A stretch of 64,000 nucleotides of DNA from Amycolatopsis regifaucium. Its GTDB lineage: Bacteria; Actinomycetota; Actinomycetes; Mycobacteriales; Pseudonocardiaceae. A model generated the notes under the pieces. The model saw only the letters and a list, made by a program, of their open reading frames with translations. It was not told the DNA's origin and did not search any database. A program made the translations under genes and the position numbers. Location: contig NZ_LQCI01000034.1 in the NCBI RefSeq assembly GCF_001613935.1, forward strand, positions 19,886-83,885. Reading direction: 5' to 3'. Positions 43,053-52,472 of the stretch are shown piece after piece; the stretch's first letter is position 1; the number at the start of each line of letters is the position of its first letter.

Positions 43053-43709
43053 ATGCAAGCGATTTCCAGCGCGTCCAGAACCGTCACCACCGATGCGGTC
43101 CCCGGCTATACGACACCGGAGAACCTGCCTCGACCGGGCGGACGGTTGACGAAGGAGGATCTCGATCCTCTCGTCAGAGACGCGGGCGACGGGAATCCCG
43201 CCGCGATCCAGTCCCTGCTGCGGATGATCGGCCCGGTCGTGGTCCGCTACTGCCGCGCCAGGATGGGCGGCCGCGACCTGTCCTACCTGTCGGCGGACGA
43301 CGTCGCGCAGGAAGTGTGCATGGCCGTGCTGAAAGCACTGCCGGGCTACCAGGATCGCGGTGGTTCGTTCCTCTACCTCGTGCACGCGATCGCCGCCAAC
43401 AAGGTCGCCGACGCCTACCGCGCGGTCTCCCGTGACCGGTCGGAACCGGTACCGGAGCTGCCGGAACGGCCCATCGGCGACAACGAGCCCGAAACACACG
43501 CCCTGCACCTGGACCTCGGTGCCCGGCTCAACCGCCTGCTCGCCACCCTTCCGCGAGTGCAGCAGGAGATCCTCGCGCTCCGGATCGCCGTCGGCCTCTC
43601 CGCCGCCGAGACCGCCGAGGCGCTCGGAATCTCCGCCGGCAACGTGCGCGTGACGCAGCACCGCGCACTGGCCCGCCTGCGGACGATGGTCAACCACGAC
43701 GAATTCTGA
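43053..43709 (+). CDS. RNA polymerase sigma factor (ECF-like, ShbA/SigD type)
   Basis: 218 residues. Sigma region 2 is LSYLSADDVAQEVCMAVLKA (about 89-108) and region 4 is LPRVQQEILALRIAVGLSAA with the HTH ALGISAGNVRVTQHRALARL (about 190-209). A 50-residue N-terminal extension precedes region 2. The order and wording resemble the ShbA-type sigma factors of actinobacteria. The ATG at 43053 has a GGGAGGA ribosome site. No anti-sigma gene is adjacent. Confidence 0.85.
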   Translation: MQAISSASRTVTTDAVPGYTTPENLPRPGGRLTKEDLDPLVRDAGDGNPAAIQSLLRMIGPVVVRYCRARMGGRDLSYLSADDVAQEVCMAVLKALPGYQDRGGSFLYLVHAIAANKVADAYRAVSRDRSEPVPELPERPIGDNEPETHALHLDLGARLNRLLATLPRVQQEILALRIAVGLSAAETAEALGISAGNVRVTQHRALARLRTMVNHDEF

Positions 43710-43790
43710 TCTTTCCTCCCCCTGTCGCGGATCGTCGATCGGCGGCTACCCGGCGCCTGGACCCCGCGCCTCCTACTTCCGACCCGCCGC

Positions 43791-44615
43791 TCACGTGAGC
43801 CGATAGGCCCGTCGAGCGGTGCCGTCGAAGAACTCCAGCCGCTCGGCGTCGCTCAGCGAACCGGTCAGTGAAACCGCCGTGTCCACGACCACCTCGTACG
43901 CGGCCGCGAGTTCACAAACAGGCCAGTCGGAGCCGAACATCAGCCGCGAAGCGCCGAAGGACTCCAGCACGTGCTCGGTCCAGCGCGCCAGATGCCCGAC
44001 CTTCCACTGTGCCCAGTCCGCCTCGGTGACCAGTCCCGAGAGCTTGCAGTACACGTTCTCCAAGGCGCCCAAGGCCGCGAGCCCGTCCGCCCAAGGCTGC
44101 CATTCCCCGGAGGAGATCGGGGGCTTCGCGGCGTGGTCGAGAACGAAAACCTGATCAGGCAGCGACTTCGCCGCGGCGAGGGCGGCCGCGAGCTGGGGTG
44201 GCTTCACCAACAGGTCGTACGCCAGCCCGGTCTCGCCGAGGACGGCGAGACCACGCAGGACCTCGGGCCTGGTCAGCCACGACGGATCCGCCTCGTCCTC
44301 CACCTGATGCCGGATTCCCACCAGTGGCCCGGAAAAGGCGGCGACGCGGTCCGCGACGTCGGGGGCGGTGAGATCGACCCAGCCGACGACCCCGGCGATC
44401 AAGGGTTCCACGGAAGCGGTCGCGAGGAATTCCCGCGTCTCCTCCACCGAGGAGACCGTCTGCACCAGCACGGTCCCCTTCACTCCCGCGGCCTTGGTCA
44501 CCGCGCGGAGATCGTCCACTGTGTACGGACGGCGGAGCGGATCGAGGGCGGCACCGGCCATCCACGGATAGTGCCGCCGCGTGGGATCCCAGAGGTGGTG
44601 GTGCGCGTCGATCAC
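43791..44615 (-). CDS. Amidohydrolase-2 family lactonase, probable L-fuconolactonase
   Basis: 274 residues. The metal-binding start IDAHHHLWDPTRRHYPWM and later SDWPVCELAAAYEVVVD (Asp near 236) are typical of COG3618 lactonases. In the non-phosphorylative pathway it opens L-fuconolactone to L-fuconate. It overlaps the dehydrogenase gene upstream (ATGA) and is the last of the three-gene operon mutarotase-dehydrogenase-lactonase. Related enzymes act on rhamnonolactone or 2-pyrone-dicarboxylate, so the sugar is inferred from the cluster. Confidence 0.83.
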   Translation of the reverse strand: MIDAHHHLWDPTRRHYPWMAGAALDPLRRPYTVDDLRAVTKAAGVKGTVLVQTVSSVEETREFLATASVEPLIAGVVGWVDLTAPDVADRVAAFSGPLVGIRHQVEDEADPSWLTRPEVLRGLAVLGETGLAYDLLVKPPQLAAALAAAKSLPDQVFVLDHAAKPPISSGEWQPWADGLAALGALENVYCKLSGLVTEADWAQWKVGHLARWTEHVLESFGASRLMFGSDWPVCELAAAYEVVVDTAVSLTGSLSDAERLEFFDGTARRAYRLT

Positions 44616-45583
44616 GACTGTCCTTCCGGTCGCAGCACGGTGTCCTCACGCAACAGTCCCGCACGGATCAGGTCCGTCCACAACTCGCGCGGTACCGGCC
44701 GCCGGAAGCGCTCGGCGTTGAGCCGTACCTGACCGGGATCGTGCGCGCCGACCACGACGGACACGACCGCCGGATGCGCGGCGGGCAGCGCCAAAGCGGC
44801 TTGAGGGAGTTCGACGCCGTGCCGCTCGCAGATTTCGGCGATGGCCTGCGCCCGCGCGACCAGCTCGGTGGGGGCCTCTGCGTAGTCGTACATCGTTCCC
44901 GGCGACGCCGTGGCCAGGATCCCGGCGTTGAACGCTCCCCCGGCGACCACGTCCACCCCGCGTTCCGCGCACAGCGGCAGAAGATCGTCGAGCGCGGGCT
45001 GGTTGAGCAGGGTGTACCGGCCGGCCAGCAGGATCACGTCGAGGTCGAAGCGGCGGACGAACTCCGCGAGCATCGGCGCCTGGTTCATCCCGGCGCCGAT
45101 GGCGTCGACGACACCCTGCTCGCGCAGTTCGAGCAGCGCGGGGAACGCGCCGTTGACGGTGTCTTCGAAATGTTCGTCCGGATCGTGCACGTAGACGACG
45201 TCCACCCGGTCGAGCCCGAGCCGTTCGAGACTGTCCTCAAGCGACCGGAGGATCCCGTCACGGCTGAAGTCCCACCGGCGTTTGTAGGCCGCGGGTACGA
45301 CGAAACCCTGGCTGTCGGTCCGTGAAGCACCGCCGGGATCGGGCTCCAGTACGCGGCCGACCTTGGTCGACACCACGTAGTCCGTGCGGGGGTACGCCGC
45401 GAGCGCCGCCCCCAGCCGTCGTTCGGACAGGCCGAGACCGTAGTGCGGGGCGGTGTCGAAATAGCGGACGCCTTCGTCCCATGCCCGCCGGACGGTCGCT
45501 TCGGCCGTCTCGTCGGTGATGGCGTGGTACAGATTGCCCAGCTGCGCGCAGCCGAGCCCGAGCGGGGACAGGGAGATCTTCAC
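44612..45583 (-). CDS. Aldo/keto reductase, probable L-fucose 1-dehydrogenase
   Basis: 323 residues. The AKR catalytic residues appear as Asp and Tyr in VRYFDTAPHYGLGLSERRLG (about 35-54), Lys in VVSTKVGRVLEP and His in VDVVYVHDPD. Close in form to D-threo-aldose (L-fucose) dehydrogenases. It oxidises the 6-deoxysugar at C1 to the lactone. The GTG at 45583 is chosen since it overlaps the mutarotase stop (GTGA); a TTG at 45595 is the alternative. Same operon as the lactonase. Confidence 0.83.
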   Translation of the reverse strand: MKISLSPLGLGCAQLGNLYHAITDETAEATVRRAWDEGVRYFDTAPHYGLGLSERRLGAALAAYPRTDYVVSTKVGRVLEPDPGGASRTDSQGFVVPAAYKRRWDFSRDGILRSLEDSLERLGLDRVDVVYVHDPDEHFEDTVNGAFPALLELREQGVVDAIGAGMNQAPMLAEFVRRFDLDVILLAGRYTLLNQPALDDLLPLCAERGVDVVAGGAFNAGILATASPGTMYDYAEAPTELVARAQAIAEICERHGVELPQAALALPAAHPAVVSVVVGAHDPGQVRLNAERFRRPVPRELWTDLIRAGLLREDTVLRPEGQS

Positions 45584-45909
45584 GGAAGCTCCCAAACCAG
45601 GCCGAGACCCGAGTCGTTACCGGAGTAGTCGTCTTCGACGTCGAGCAGTTCAGCCATCCGCGCCTGCCAGGGAACGTTGGCCGGATGATCACGCAGGATC
45701 GCGCGCATCTTCGCGTAGTCCTCGACCTCCACCAGGTGGAACAGGTCGAGACCGTCTCGCCAGATCCGCCACGAACGCACGCCCGCGGCCCGCAGCGCGG
45801 CGTCGAGATCGGGCGGGATGACGGCGTGGACGGACTCGTATTCGGCCTCCTTGCCCGGCTTCAACCGGGTGTGGAGTGCCACCCTTTGTAGTGCGACACC
45901 GTGGGTCAA
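45580..45909 (-). CDS. L-rhamnose/L-fucose mutarotase
   Basis: 109 residues of the RhaM-type ferredoxin-like fold. VALHTRLKPGKEAEYESVH at the start and GVRSWRIWRDGLDLFHLVEV carry the conserved active-site His and Trp positions. It interconverts anomers of the sugar before the dehydrogenase. The start is a TTG at 45909: GAGGAGG lies 5 bases before it, and no ATG or GTG fits the ribosome site better. First gene of the operon. Confidence 0.85.
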   Translation of the reverse strand: MTHGVALQRVALHTRLKPGKEAEYESVHAVIPPDLDAALRAAGVRSWRIWRDGLDLFHLVEVEDYAKMRAILRDHPANVPWQARMAELLDVEDDYSGNDSGLGLVWELP

Positions 45910-45956
45910 CGCTCCTCCTCAGCTTGGAACATGGCACTCTGTCAACTGACACACAA

Positions 45957-45967
45957 ACATCCGAGGT
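45957..45967. promoter_or_regulatory. Candidate operator, copy 1 of ACATCCGAKGT
   Basis: ACATCCGAGGT lies between the divergent mutarotase and FadR-type genes, 22 bases before the regulator start. It matches the copy at 53387-53397 at ten of eleven positions. A nearby TGTCAACTGACA (45940-45951) is a second small palindrome with the GT-N6-AC form of GntR-family sites. Confidence 0.55.
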
Positions 45968-45988
45968 CTTCGGGGAGGGCGGTGGAAG

Positions 45989-46699
45989 ATGCCGGTCACC
46001 GATGTCGCGATCGACAAGATCAAGGGCATGATCATCTCCGGTGAGCTTGCTCCCGGCGACAGGCTGCCGAAAGAGGCCGAACTGGCCCAGCGGCTCGGCC
46101 TGTCCCGCAGTTCGCTGCGCGAGGCGGTGAAGGCGCTGTGCCTGATCCGCGTACTCGACGTCCGCCAGGGCGACGGGACATACGTCACCAGCCTCGAACC
46201 GAATCTCCTTCTCGACGCGATGACGTTCGTGGTGGACTTCCACCGGGACGACACCGTGCTGGACTTCCTCGCCGTCCGCCGGATCCTCGAACCGGCGGCG
46301 ACGGCGCTGGCCGCGATGCACATGAGCGACGAGGACATCGCGGAACTAGGCCGCCTGCTCGACGAGCTGGCCGAATCGCCGACGGTGGAGGCGCTGGTCG
46401 CGAACGACCTGCAGTTCCACCGCAAGATCGCCGACGGCTCCGGGAATCCGGTGCTGTGTTCGCTCTTGGACAGCCTGTCGGGCCCCACCGCGCGGGCCCG
46501 CATCTGGCGCGGGCTCACACAGGAGGGCGCCGTCGCGAAGACCCGCGAGCAGCACACGGCGATCTACGAGGCCATCGCCGCCCGCGAACCCGAACTGGCG
46601 CGTTCGTGGGCCACCGTGCACGTGGCGGGTGTCGAACAGTGGCTCCGCAACGCACTCGGCACCGCCGACGACCCCACCGCGGCCGCCGAAGCTTCCTGA
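45989..46699 (+). CDS. FadR-type GntR transcriptional regulator
   Basis: 236 residues. The GntR winged HTH is GDRLPKEAELAQRLGLSRSS with LREAVKALCLIRVLDVRQGD (about residues 23-62). The FCD effector domain has its metal/ligand positions in DLQFHRKIADGSGN and EQHTAIYEAIAARE. It sits between two L-fucose operons, divergent from one and convergent with the other, and is their likely regulator. The ligand is probably a sugar acid of the pathway; that is inference. Confidence 0.85.
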   Translation: MPVTDVAIDKIKGMIISGELAPGDRLPKEAELAQRLGLSRSSLREAVKALCLIRVLDVRQGDGTYVTSLEPNLLLDAMTFVVDFHRDDTVLDFLAVRRILEPAATALAAMHMSDEDIAELGRLLDELAESPTVEALVANDLQFHRKIADGSGNPVLCSLLDSLSGPTARARIWRGLTQEGAVAKTREQHTAIYEAIAAREPELARSWATVHVAGVEQWLRNALGTADDPTAAAEAS

Positions 46700-46737
46700 C
46701 ACAGTCCCTCCCAAGGCTTCCGATAGCTCTACGGCGT

Positions 46738-46790
46738 GCAATGAAGGGGCCTTTCATCGCAAAATTTGCAATGAAAGGCCCCTTCATTGC
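46738..46790. repeat. Long hairpin, copy 1 of a repeated pair
   Basis: Arms of 26 bases around a central A, with a single mismatch, contain AATGAAGGGGCCTTTCAT and the inner GCAAA/TTTGC. It lies between the convergent regulator and permease genes and so can terminate both. Almost identical to 54816-54872. Confidence 0.9.
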
Positions 46791-46799
46791 ATCGGTGGG

Positions 46800-47816
46800 T
46801 CACGTCTGGGCCTTCCCGCCGGCATAGCGGGAGATGATCAACGCGACCAGGATGATCACGCCGTAGATCGCCTTCAGCCATTCCGGCGGCACCTGCGCGA
46901 CCTGCAGCAGGTTGGTGACCGTCTGCAGGAGCAGCACGCCGGTGAGCGCCCCGACCAGGGTGCCCTTCCCACCGTCCAGTGAGACACCGCCGATCACCGC
47001 GGCCGCGAACACCTGAAGGATCAATCCGTCGCCCTGATCGGCGCCGAGCGCGCCGACGTAACCGGTGTACGCGAGGCCGCCGAGCGCGGCCAGCACACCG
47101 GCCACCACGAAAACACCCCACGAGATCCGGTCGACGCGGATACCCGCGGCCCGCGCGGCCGCCCGGTTCCCGCCGATGGCGTAGAGCGACCGGCCGATCC
47201 GGTGATACCGCAGCCCCAGCCCGAACACGGCGAACAGCGCCGCGGCCAGCCACACCGACATCGGCAGCCCGATGAACGTGGTCGTCGCCAGCGCGGTGAA
47301 CACGTCCAGCTGATCGAACAGCGTCTTCCCTTGCGTGGACCCGATCTGCGTACCGCGCAGCACCGTCAGCATCGCCAGCGTGACGATGAAGGCGTTCAGC
47401 TTCAGTTTGACGATCAGGAAACCGTTGACGAAGCCGACGGCGGCACCGGCCACCAGCACGGCGAGAATGCCGGCGAAGCCGGGGAATTCGGTGCCGAAGC
47501 CCGAAGACGCCACCGGGATCACCAGCATCGCGCCAAGCGCGGGCGCCATGCCCATGGTGGATTCCAGCGACAGGTCGAACTTCCCGGTGAGCAGGACCAG
47601 CGATTCGCCGAGCACCACCATCGACAGCGCCGCCGAGGCGGACAGGATGCCGACGATGCTGCCGAAGGTCAGGAACGTGTCACTGATCAGTCCTCCGATG
47701 ATCAGCACCACGACGAGCGCCGGTACCAGGGCCAGTTCCCGCAGCCAGCGGAACTTCCGACGTTTCGGCGGCGCCGCGAGCGTCGAAGTCTTCGGATCGG
47801 TCATCGACTCGGTCAC
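46800..47816 (-). CDS. ABC transporter permease (RbsC family), deoxysugar uptake
   Basis: 338 residues with about nine membrane segments. Family features: LTGKFDLSLESTMGMAPALG (about residue 76), AVIGGVSLDGGKGTLVGALT (about 276) and the C-terminal polar tail. Last gene of the operon that begins with the hydrolase at 53329. It overlaps the ATPase gene by four bases. The start at 47816 (MTESMTDPK) is kept; an ATG four codons on is the alternative. Confidence 0.86.
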   Translation of the reverse strand: MTESMTDPKTSTLAAPPKRRKFRWLRELALVPALVVVLIIGGLISDTFLTFGSIVGILSASAALSMVVLGESLVLLTGKFDLSLESTMGMAPALGAMLVIPVASSGFGTEFPGFAGILAVLVAGAAVGFVNGFLIVKLKLNAFIVTLAMLTVLRGTQIGSTQGKTLFDQLDVFTALATTTFIGLPMSVWLAAALFAVFGLGLRYHRIGRSLYAIGGNRAAARAAGIRVDRISWGVFVVAGVLAALGGLAYTGYVGALGADQGDGLILQVFAAAVIGGVSLDGGKGTLVGALTGVLLLQTVTNLLQVAQVPPEWLKAIYGVIILVALIISRYAGGKAQT

Positions 47817-49333
47817 CGTTCGACTCCTTCGATGTCGGCCACCAGGTCGCCGTCGGACCAGCCTGCCCGGTGTTCGGCGGCCACGGCACCGGCGCGCAGC
47901 ACCAGCACCCGGTCGCTCAGACGCAGATCGTCCAGCTCGTCGCTGACGATCAGCACCGCCTTGCCCTCGGCCCGCACCCGGTCGACGACGGCGAGCAGGG
48001 CCTCCTTCGATTTGACGTCCACCCCGGCGGTCGGATTGATCAGCACGACCACGCGGGGATCCCCGGCGAGCGCGCGGGCCAGCACGACCTTCTGCTGGTT
48101 GCCGCCGGAAAGATCGGACACCGGCTGATCGGCGCCCGCCGCGACGATGTCGTAGTCCTCGAGCGCCTTCGAACCCCGCTCGTACCGGGCACTCGGTGAC
48201 GCGATACCACCCTTGCCCATCCGGTCCAAAATAGACAGGGTGGCGTTGTCCATGATGGAGTGTTCGAGGACCAGTCCTTCTTGATGCCGGTCCCTCGGCA
48301 CGCAGCCGATCCCGGCGCGGATCGCGGCCGGGATGTCGCCGGGTTTCAACGGCTTCCCCTCGACCTGGATCGTCCCGGAAGACACCGGACGCAGTCCGTA
48401 CACGGTTTCGGCGACCTGGTGTTTCCCGCTGGCGTTGCTGCCCGCGAGCCCGAGCACCTCGCCGCGGTGGATCCGGAAGGTCACGTCGGTGAACCCGTCA
48501 CCGGACAGCCCGTCGACGGCCAGCACCTCGTCCGCGTCGGAATCCAGCGCCTCCCGTGTCGAAGCGTCGCGGACGGAAAGGCCGCCCTGCTCCCCGGTCA
48601 TCGCGTCGATCAACTCCGCGCGGCCGACCTCCGAGACCGGCGCGGTGAGGATGTGCTTGGCGTCGCGTAACACGGTGACCGCCTGGCAGACCTCGTACAC
48701 CTCGTGGAGGTGATGCGAGATGAACAGGAAGGTCACCCCGTTCGCCTGCATCTGGCGCATCCGCTCGAAAAGCCGTTCGATCGCCTGGCTGTCCAGCTGC
48801 GCGGTCGGCTCGTCGAGCACGATGAACCGGGCACCGTGGGAAAGGGCCCTGGCGATCTCGACGAACTGCCGGTCCTCCACCGAAAGCTCACCGGCCGGGG
48901 TGTCGACGTCGACGTGGACGTCCCACGAGTCGAGCAGCTCCCTCGCCTGGCGGCGCAGGCGCTGCCAGCCGATCGCGAATCCCTTCCCGGACTGGCGGTT
49001 CAGGAACAGGTTCTCCGCGACGGTCAGCTGAGGGACGACCATCGCGTGCTGGTAGACACAGGCGACCGCGCGTTTCCAGTCGTCCTGTTTGTACAGAGGA
49101 GGGGCCGGGACCCCGCCGAATTCGACCCACCCGGTGTCCGTTTTGGACAATCCGGTGAGGATCGAGACCAGCGTGGATTTCCCCGCGCCGTTGCGGCCGA
49201 CGAGCGCGTGCGACTCGCCGGGACGCACGGTGAGGCTGACGTCGGAGAGCGCCACGGTCGGGCCGTAGCGTTTACCGACGCCCTGTGCGCTGACCACCGG
49301 TACGGCGGCGGAGCCGGCGGGCAGCGCGCTCAC
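47813..49333 (-). CDS. ABC transporter ATP-binding protein, duplicated (RbsA type)
   Basis: 506 residues with two nucleotide-binding domains. Domain 1: Walker A GRNGAGKST (about 45), LSVEDRQ signature region, FIVLDEPTAQLD. Domain 2: degenerate Walker A GSNASGKHQ, complete signature DLSGGNQQKV. An altered second Walker A is normal in this family. The GTG at 49333 (VSALPAGSAA) overlaps the binding-protein stop (GTGA) and is chosen for that reason. It drives the permease next to it. Confidence 0.88.
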   Translation of the reverse strand: MSALPAGSAAVPVVSAQGVGKRYGPTVALSDVSLTVRPGESHALVGRNGAGKSTLVSILTGLSKTDTGWVEFGGVPAPPLYKQDDWKRAVACVYQHAMVVPQLTVAENLFLNRQSGKGFAIGWQRLRRQARELLDSWDVHVDVDTPAGELSVEDRQFVEIARALSHGARFIVLDEPTAQLDSQAIERLFERMRQMQANGVTFLFISHHLHEVYEVCQAVTVLRDAKHILTAPVSEVGRAELIDAMTGEQGGLSVRDASTREALDSDADEVLAVDGLSGDGFTDVTFRIHRGEVLGLAGSNASGKHQVAETVYGLRPVSSGTIQVEGKPLKPGDIPAAIRAGIGCVPRDRHQEGLVLEHSIMDNATLSILDRMGKGGIASPSARYERGSKALEDYDIVAAGADQPVSDLSGGNQQKVVLARALAGDPRVVVLINPTAGVDVKSKEALLAVVDRVRAEGKAVLIVSDELDDLRLSDRVLVLRAGAVAAEHRAGWSDGDLVADIEGVER

Positions 49334-50373
49334 AGGTTGTTCCCCCACAAGGCCTTGTCGTCCACGTTGTCCTTGGTGACGACGGGCGCGGGAAGCTGGT
49401 CTTCCAGTATCCCGGGCCGGACCTCGACGACGGTGCTGCCGTGGTCGGTAGGACCTGCCTTGAAGGTCTCCCCCGCCATCGCCTTCTTGACCCAGTACAT
49501 GCCGTACTTGGCGTAGTCGTCGGCGGGCTGGGAGACCGTCGCGTCGAGTTCGCCCGCGCGGATCGCGGCCAATTCCTGCGGGATCCCGTCGTTGCTGACC
49601 AGCACGACATGTTTCGGGTCGCCGACCGGGAAGTACAGGTTCTTGCGCTTGAGGGCCTGCTGGGTCGGCGCCAGGTAGACGCCGCCCGCCTGCATGTACA
49701 CGGCCTTGATGTCCGGGTTGGCGGTCAAGAGACTGTCCAAACCGGACGAGGCCTTGTCCGCCTTCCACTCGGCGGCGAGCTCCAGCACCTGGACATCCGG
49801 GAACTTCGTTTTCACGCACTGCCGGAACGCCTCGGAGCGGTCGCGGCCGTTGACCGAGGCGAGATCCCCCATGACCTGCACGACCTTGCCCGACGTGACC
49901 TTCGCGCCGATCGCCTCACAGGCCTTGGTGCCATAGGCCTTGTTGTCCGCGCGCACCACCATCGCGACCTTGCCGCTCTCCGGCGCGACGTCGACGGCCA
50001 CCACCGGGACGCCCTTGTTCTCCGCCGCCTTCAGGCCCGCCACGACGGCGGCGGAGTCGAGTGGCGTCACGACGAGCCCCTTGACGCCCTGATTGAGCAG
50101 GGTGTTGATGTCGGTGATCTGTTTCGCCGAGTCGCTGTCCGCGTTGACCGTCGGCAGCGCGTCGACGCCCTGCTCCTTGGCCTTCGCCGGCACGTAGTTG
50201 TTGTAGGCCTGCCAGAACGGCGAGGTCAGCAACGGGATCGTCGCGCCGACCTTGCCGCCTTGGGCTCCACCGGCTCCCGGTGCGGCAGCGTTGTCCTTTG
50301 TGGACCCACAGGCCGACAGCGCCAGCCCGAGCGCGGTGGCCGTGGCGGCCACCTTGATCACCCTCGTACGCAC
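49330..50373 (-). CDS. ABC transporter sugar-binding lipoprotein, probably for L-fucose/L-rhamnose
   Basis: 347 residues. A GTG start at 50373 after GGAGGATGCG gives VRTRVIKVAATATALG and the lipobox LALSAC, so the protein is membrane-anchored outside the cell. The mature part is a type 1 periplasmic-binding fold (SPFWQAYNNYVPAKAKEQGV, VVTPLDSAAVVAGLKAAENK, VSNDGIPQELAAIRAGELDA). It is encoded 40 bases after the SDR gene, in line with the catabolic genes, which indicates uptake of the same sugar. Confidence 0.85.
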   Translation of the reverse strand: MRTRVIKVAATATALGLALSACGSTKDNAAAPGAGGAQGGKVGATIPLLTSPFWQAYNNYVPAKAKEQGVDALPTVNADSDSAKQITDINTLLNQGVKGLVVTPLDSAAVVAGLKAAENKGVPVVAVDVAPESGKVAMVVRADNKAYGTKACEAIGAKVTSGKVVQVMGDLASVNGRDRSEAFRQCVKTKFPDVQVLELAAEWKADKASSGLDSLLTANPDIKAVYMQAGGVYLAPTQQALKRKNLYFPVGDPKHVVLVSNDGIPQELAAIRAGELDATVSQPADDYAKYGMYWVKKAMAGETFKAGPTDHGSTVVEVRPGILEDQLPAPVVTKDNVDDKALWGNNL

Positions 50374-50413
50374 CGCATCCTCCTTGATGACAGCCGGGAA
50401 CCGGAGTAGGGAG

Positions 50414-51172
50414 CTACTGCTGGACCGGACCGCGCGGACGGAGCCCGTACATCCCACCGTCGACGGCGAGCGCCGTGCCGGTGGTCGAAGCCGACAGCGG
50501 ACTGGCGAGGTACACGATCGCGTTCGCGACCTCGTCCGCGGTCACCAGTCTGCCCATCGGCTGGCGGGCGGCCAGCGCGGCCCGTTCGGCCTCCGGGTCA
50601 CCCGCCGAGTCGAGCAGCCTGCCGACCCACGGCGTGTCCGCGGTACCGGGGCAGACACAGTTGACCCGGATCTTGTCGGCGAGGTGGTCGGTCGCCATCG
50701 CCAGGGTCAGCGAGAGCACCGCGCCCTTGCTGGCCGAGTACAGCGCGCGGTTGGGCAGGCCCGCCCACGCGGCGATAGAGCAGGTGTTGACGATCGCGGC
50801 CGACGGCGAGTCCTTCAGATGCGGCAGCGCCGCCCGCGCCAGCCGCACCATGCCGACGACGTTGATGTCGAGCACCCGGTGCCATTCATCGTCGTCGTTG
50901 GCGGTTACGTCGCCTTGCGCGCCGATACCGGCGTTGTTGACCAGGATGTCCAACCTGCCGAAGCGCTCGGCCACCGCGGCGATCGCGGAGCGGACTTCGT
51001 CGTCGGAACCGACGTCACAGCGGAAGCCGGTCAGGCCTTCCGTGAGGTCGTCCGGTTTCAGGTCGAGCACCGCGACCGTCGCCCCGCGGGAGGCGAGCAG
51101 ATCCGCGGTGGCCCTGCCGATCCCGGACGCGCCACCGGTGACGGCGGCGACGAGGCCTTCGAACTCACTCAC
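50414..51172 (-). CDS. SDR dehydrogenase, probable 2-keto-3-deoxy-L-fuconate dehydrogenase
   Basis: 252 residues. The cofactor motif is VTGGASGIGRATADLLASRG (about residues 12-31), NNAG follows, and the catalytic site is intact (SIAA serine, then YSASKGAVLSL with Tyr and Lys). The end DGGMYGLRP is standard. In the pathway it oxidises 2-keto-3-deoxy-L-fuconate at C4 to the 2,4-diketo acid. The GTG at 51172 is in an 8-base overlap with the dehydratase gene and decides the start. It could instead be an L-fucose dehydrogenase, as SDRs serve both steps in different organisms. Confidence 0.82.
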   Translation of the reverse strand: MSEFEGLVAAVTGGASGIGRATADLLASRGATVAVLDLKPDDLTEGLTGFRCDVGSDDEVRSAIAAVAERFGRLDILVNNAGIGAQGDVTANDDDEWHRVLDINVVGMVRLARAALPHLKDSPSAAIVNTCSIAAWAGLPNRALYSASKGAVLSLTLAMATDHLADKIRVNCVCPGTADTPWVGRLLDSAGDPEAERAALAARQPMGRLVTADEVANAIVYLASPLSASTTGTALAVDGGMYGLRPRGPVQQ

Positions 51173-52472
51173 TGGCAGTCTCCGTCCATTCCGGACCGTC
51201 GGGGAAGGTGAACCGGCGCAGCGTCGCGTCGTGCATCCGCGCGGAGAAGCCCGGCGCGGACGGGGCGAGATACCGTCCACCGGCCACGACGGCCGGGTCG
51301 GTGAAATGCTCGTGGAGGTGGTCGACCCATTCGATCGACCGGTCGGTGTCCGAACCGGAGACCGCCACGAAGTCGAACATCGACAGATGCCGCACGAGTT
51401 CGCACAACCCCACCCCGCCGGCGTGCGGGCACACCGGGACGCCGAATTTGGCGGCCAGCAACAGGATCGCGAGGTTCTCGTTGAACCCGCCGACCCTGGC
51501 GGCGTCCAGTTGCAGTACCGAGATCGCACCAGCCTGCAGGAGTTGCTTGAAGATCACGCGGTTCTGGACGTGCTCACCGGTGGCCACGCGGATCGGGGCG
51601 AGCGCCTTGGCGATCGCGGCGTGCCCGAGCACGTCGTCCGGCGAGGTCGGCTCCTCGATCCAGTACGGGTCGTACGGCGCGAGCGCGGTCATCCAGGTGA
51701 CGGCGGTCCCGACGTCCCAGCGCTGGTTCGCGTCGACCGCGACCCGGATGTCCGGGCCGACCGTCTCGCGGGCGAGCTTCATCCGGCGGACGTCGTCCTC
51801 CAGATTGCCGCCGACCTTCAGTTTGATCATCTCGAAACCGTCGGCGACCGCCTGTTCGGCGAGGCGGGTGAGTTTCGTGTCCGAGTAGCCGAGCCAGCCG
51901 GGAGACGTGCTGTACGCGCGGTATCCGTCGCGCTCGATCCGGGCGATCCGCTCGGCGCGGCCGGGTTCGGCGGCACGGAGGATGTCGAGCGCCTCCTGTT
52001 CGGTCAGCGCGTCGGAGAGGTAGCGGAAGTCGACGAGGGAGACCAGCTCCTCCGGCGACATCTCGGCGGCGAACCGCCAGACCGGGAGCCCGGCGACGCG
52101 CGCGGCGAGATCCCAGGCGGCGTTGACCACCGCGCCGATCGCCATATGCGCGACCCCTTTCTCCGGGCCGAGCCACCGCAGTTGCGAGTCACCGATCAGG
52201 GCACGGGACAGCTCGCCGAGCCCTGCGGCGCCGGTGGGTACTTCGCGGCCGACGACGTGGGGTTCCAGCGCGCGGATCGCCGCGGCCTGGACGTCGTTGC
52301 CGCGACCGATGGTAAAGGCGAGGCCATACCCGTCAGGACCGCCGTCGGTGTGCAACACGACGTACGCGGCCGAATAATCCGGGTCCGGGTTCATGGCGTC
52401 CGAGCCGTCCAGCTCCCGCGAGGTGGGGAAACGGACGTCGAGCACCTCCATGCCGACGATCTTCGCCATCAC
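51165..52472 (-). CDS. L-fuconate dehydratase (enolase superfamily)
   Basis: 435 residues. LDVRFPTSRELDGSDAMNPD and the FTIGRGND motif near residue 55 are signatures of the L-fuconate dehydratase group. Catalytic and metal residues: Lys pair in MIKLKVGG, Asp in VAVDANQRWD, Glu in YWIEEPTSPDD and the terminal CPHAGGVGLCE. It removes water from L-fuconate to give 2-keto-3-deoxy-L-fuconate. It overlaps the upstream hydrolase stop (ATGA). This gene gives the clearest pointer to L-fucose as substrate. Confidence 0.9.
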   Translation of the reverse strand: MMAKIVGMEVLDVRFPTSRELDGSDAMNPDPDYSAAYVVLHTDGGPDGYGLAFTIGRGNDVQAAAIRALEPHVVGREVPTGAAGLGELSRALIGDSQLRWLGPEKGVAHMAIGAVVNAAWDLAARVAGLPVWRFAAEMSPEELVSLVDFRYLSDALTEQEALDILRAAEPGRAERIARIERDGYRAYSTSPGWLGYSDTKLTRLAEQAVADGFEMIKLKVGGNLEDDVRRMKLARETVGPDIRVAVDANQRWDVGTAVTWMTALAPYDPYWIEEPTSPDDVLGHAAIAKALAPIRVATGEHVQNRVIFKQLLQAGAISVLQLDAARVGGFNENLAILLLAAKFGVPVCPHAGGVGLCELVRHLSMFDFVAVSGSDTDRSIEWVDHLHEHFTDPAVVAGGRYLAPSAPGFSARMHDATLRRFTFPDGPEWTETASE